Source: Gammaproteobacteria bacterium (lineage in GTDB: Bacteria > Pseudomonadota > Gammaproteobacteria > Steroidobacterales > SZUA-146). From it: a stretch of DNA of 5,198 bases. The notes beneath the pieces are model-generated. The model ran no database searches, was not told where the DNA came from, and worked only from the letters and a program-made list of their open reading frames with translations. The stretch spans positions 1 through 5,198 of the forward strand of contig JABDLQ010000158.1 in the NCBI GenBank assembly GCA_013002925.1, read 5' to 3'. The position numbers were made by a program, and so were the translations under genes. Shown here one piece after another: positions 5,128 to 5,198 of the stretch. Every line of letters begins with the position of its first letter. The stretch's first letter is position 1.

Positions 5128-5198
5128 GTTCGACGCTTAGCAGAACTATCTAGTGTATCTGTGGAGGTATGGTTGGTCGACACCGCAAAAACAGCACG

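Noticed and set aside
5169..5198. Possible rightward gene start (ATG at 5169 after GGAGG) running off the right edge
   Set aside because: The GGAGG lies only one base before the ATG, too close for a normal ribosome binding site, and only ten codons are visible.

Overview
This 5.2 kb window looks like a gammaproteobacterial chromosome segment, apparently of moderate GC. The evidence is an Escherichia coli-like GloA with all four metal ligands at the E. coli positions, a small lipoprotein of a type I associate with Gammaproteobacteria, several Sec/Lol-type lipoprotein signals and clear Shine-Dalgarno sites. There is no CRISPR array, no tRNA or rRNA gene, no transposase and no phage gene. Assignments come from reading motifs; no database search was run.

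Layout. The left quarter (1-1078, + strand) is the 3' part of a gene for a long coiled-coil protein ending in a helix-hairpin-helix domain; its frame is open at the left edge, so its real start lies upstream. It ends in a short hairpin with a T-run that overlaps its own stop codon. Next comes about 290 bp without genes, holding a degenerate copy of a dispersed 'CATTGCGA...GCGACG' type palindromic repeat.

Everything else reads leftward (- strand). From right to left: a small secreted two-cysteine protein (4963-4712) with a good sigma70-type promoter about 130 bp upstream; a gap of about 400 bp; then six closely packed genes: a 66-aa lipoprotein (4307-4107), a four-helix membrane protein (4078-3656), a 196-aa lipoprotein of unknown function (3567-2977), msrB (2941-2549), a lipoprotein with two FKBP domains (2559-1765) and gloA (1752-1372). 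Gaps are 28, 88, 35, -11 and 12 bp. The last three are tightly coupled: the msrB end overlaps the FKBP start, and the FKBP stop codon adjoins the gloA ribosome binding site.

How the genes may work together. MsrB repairs oxidised methionine in the cytoplasm, the tandem FKBP lipoprotein should assist proline-limited folding in the periplasm, and GloA removes methylglyoxal. The common theme is repair of damaged proteins and reactive metabolites, with envelope proteins of unknown role upstream. That functional link is inferred from gene order. The most unusual items are the gapless 113-residue duplication in the FKBP lipoprotein, the hairpin placed beside the msrB ribosome binding site, and the uncharacterised envelope genes feeding into msrB. 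I did not find a clear new defence or mobile system.
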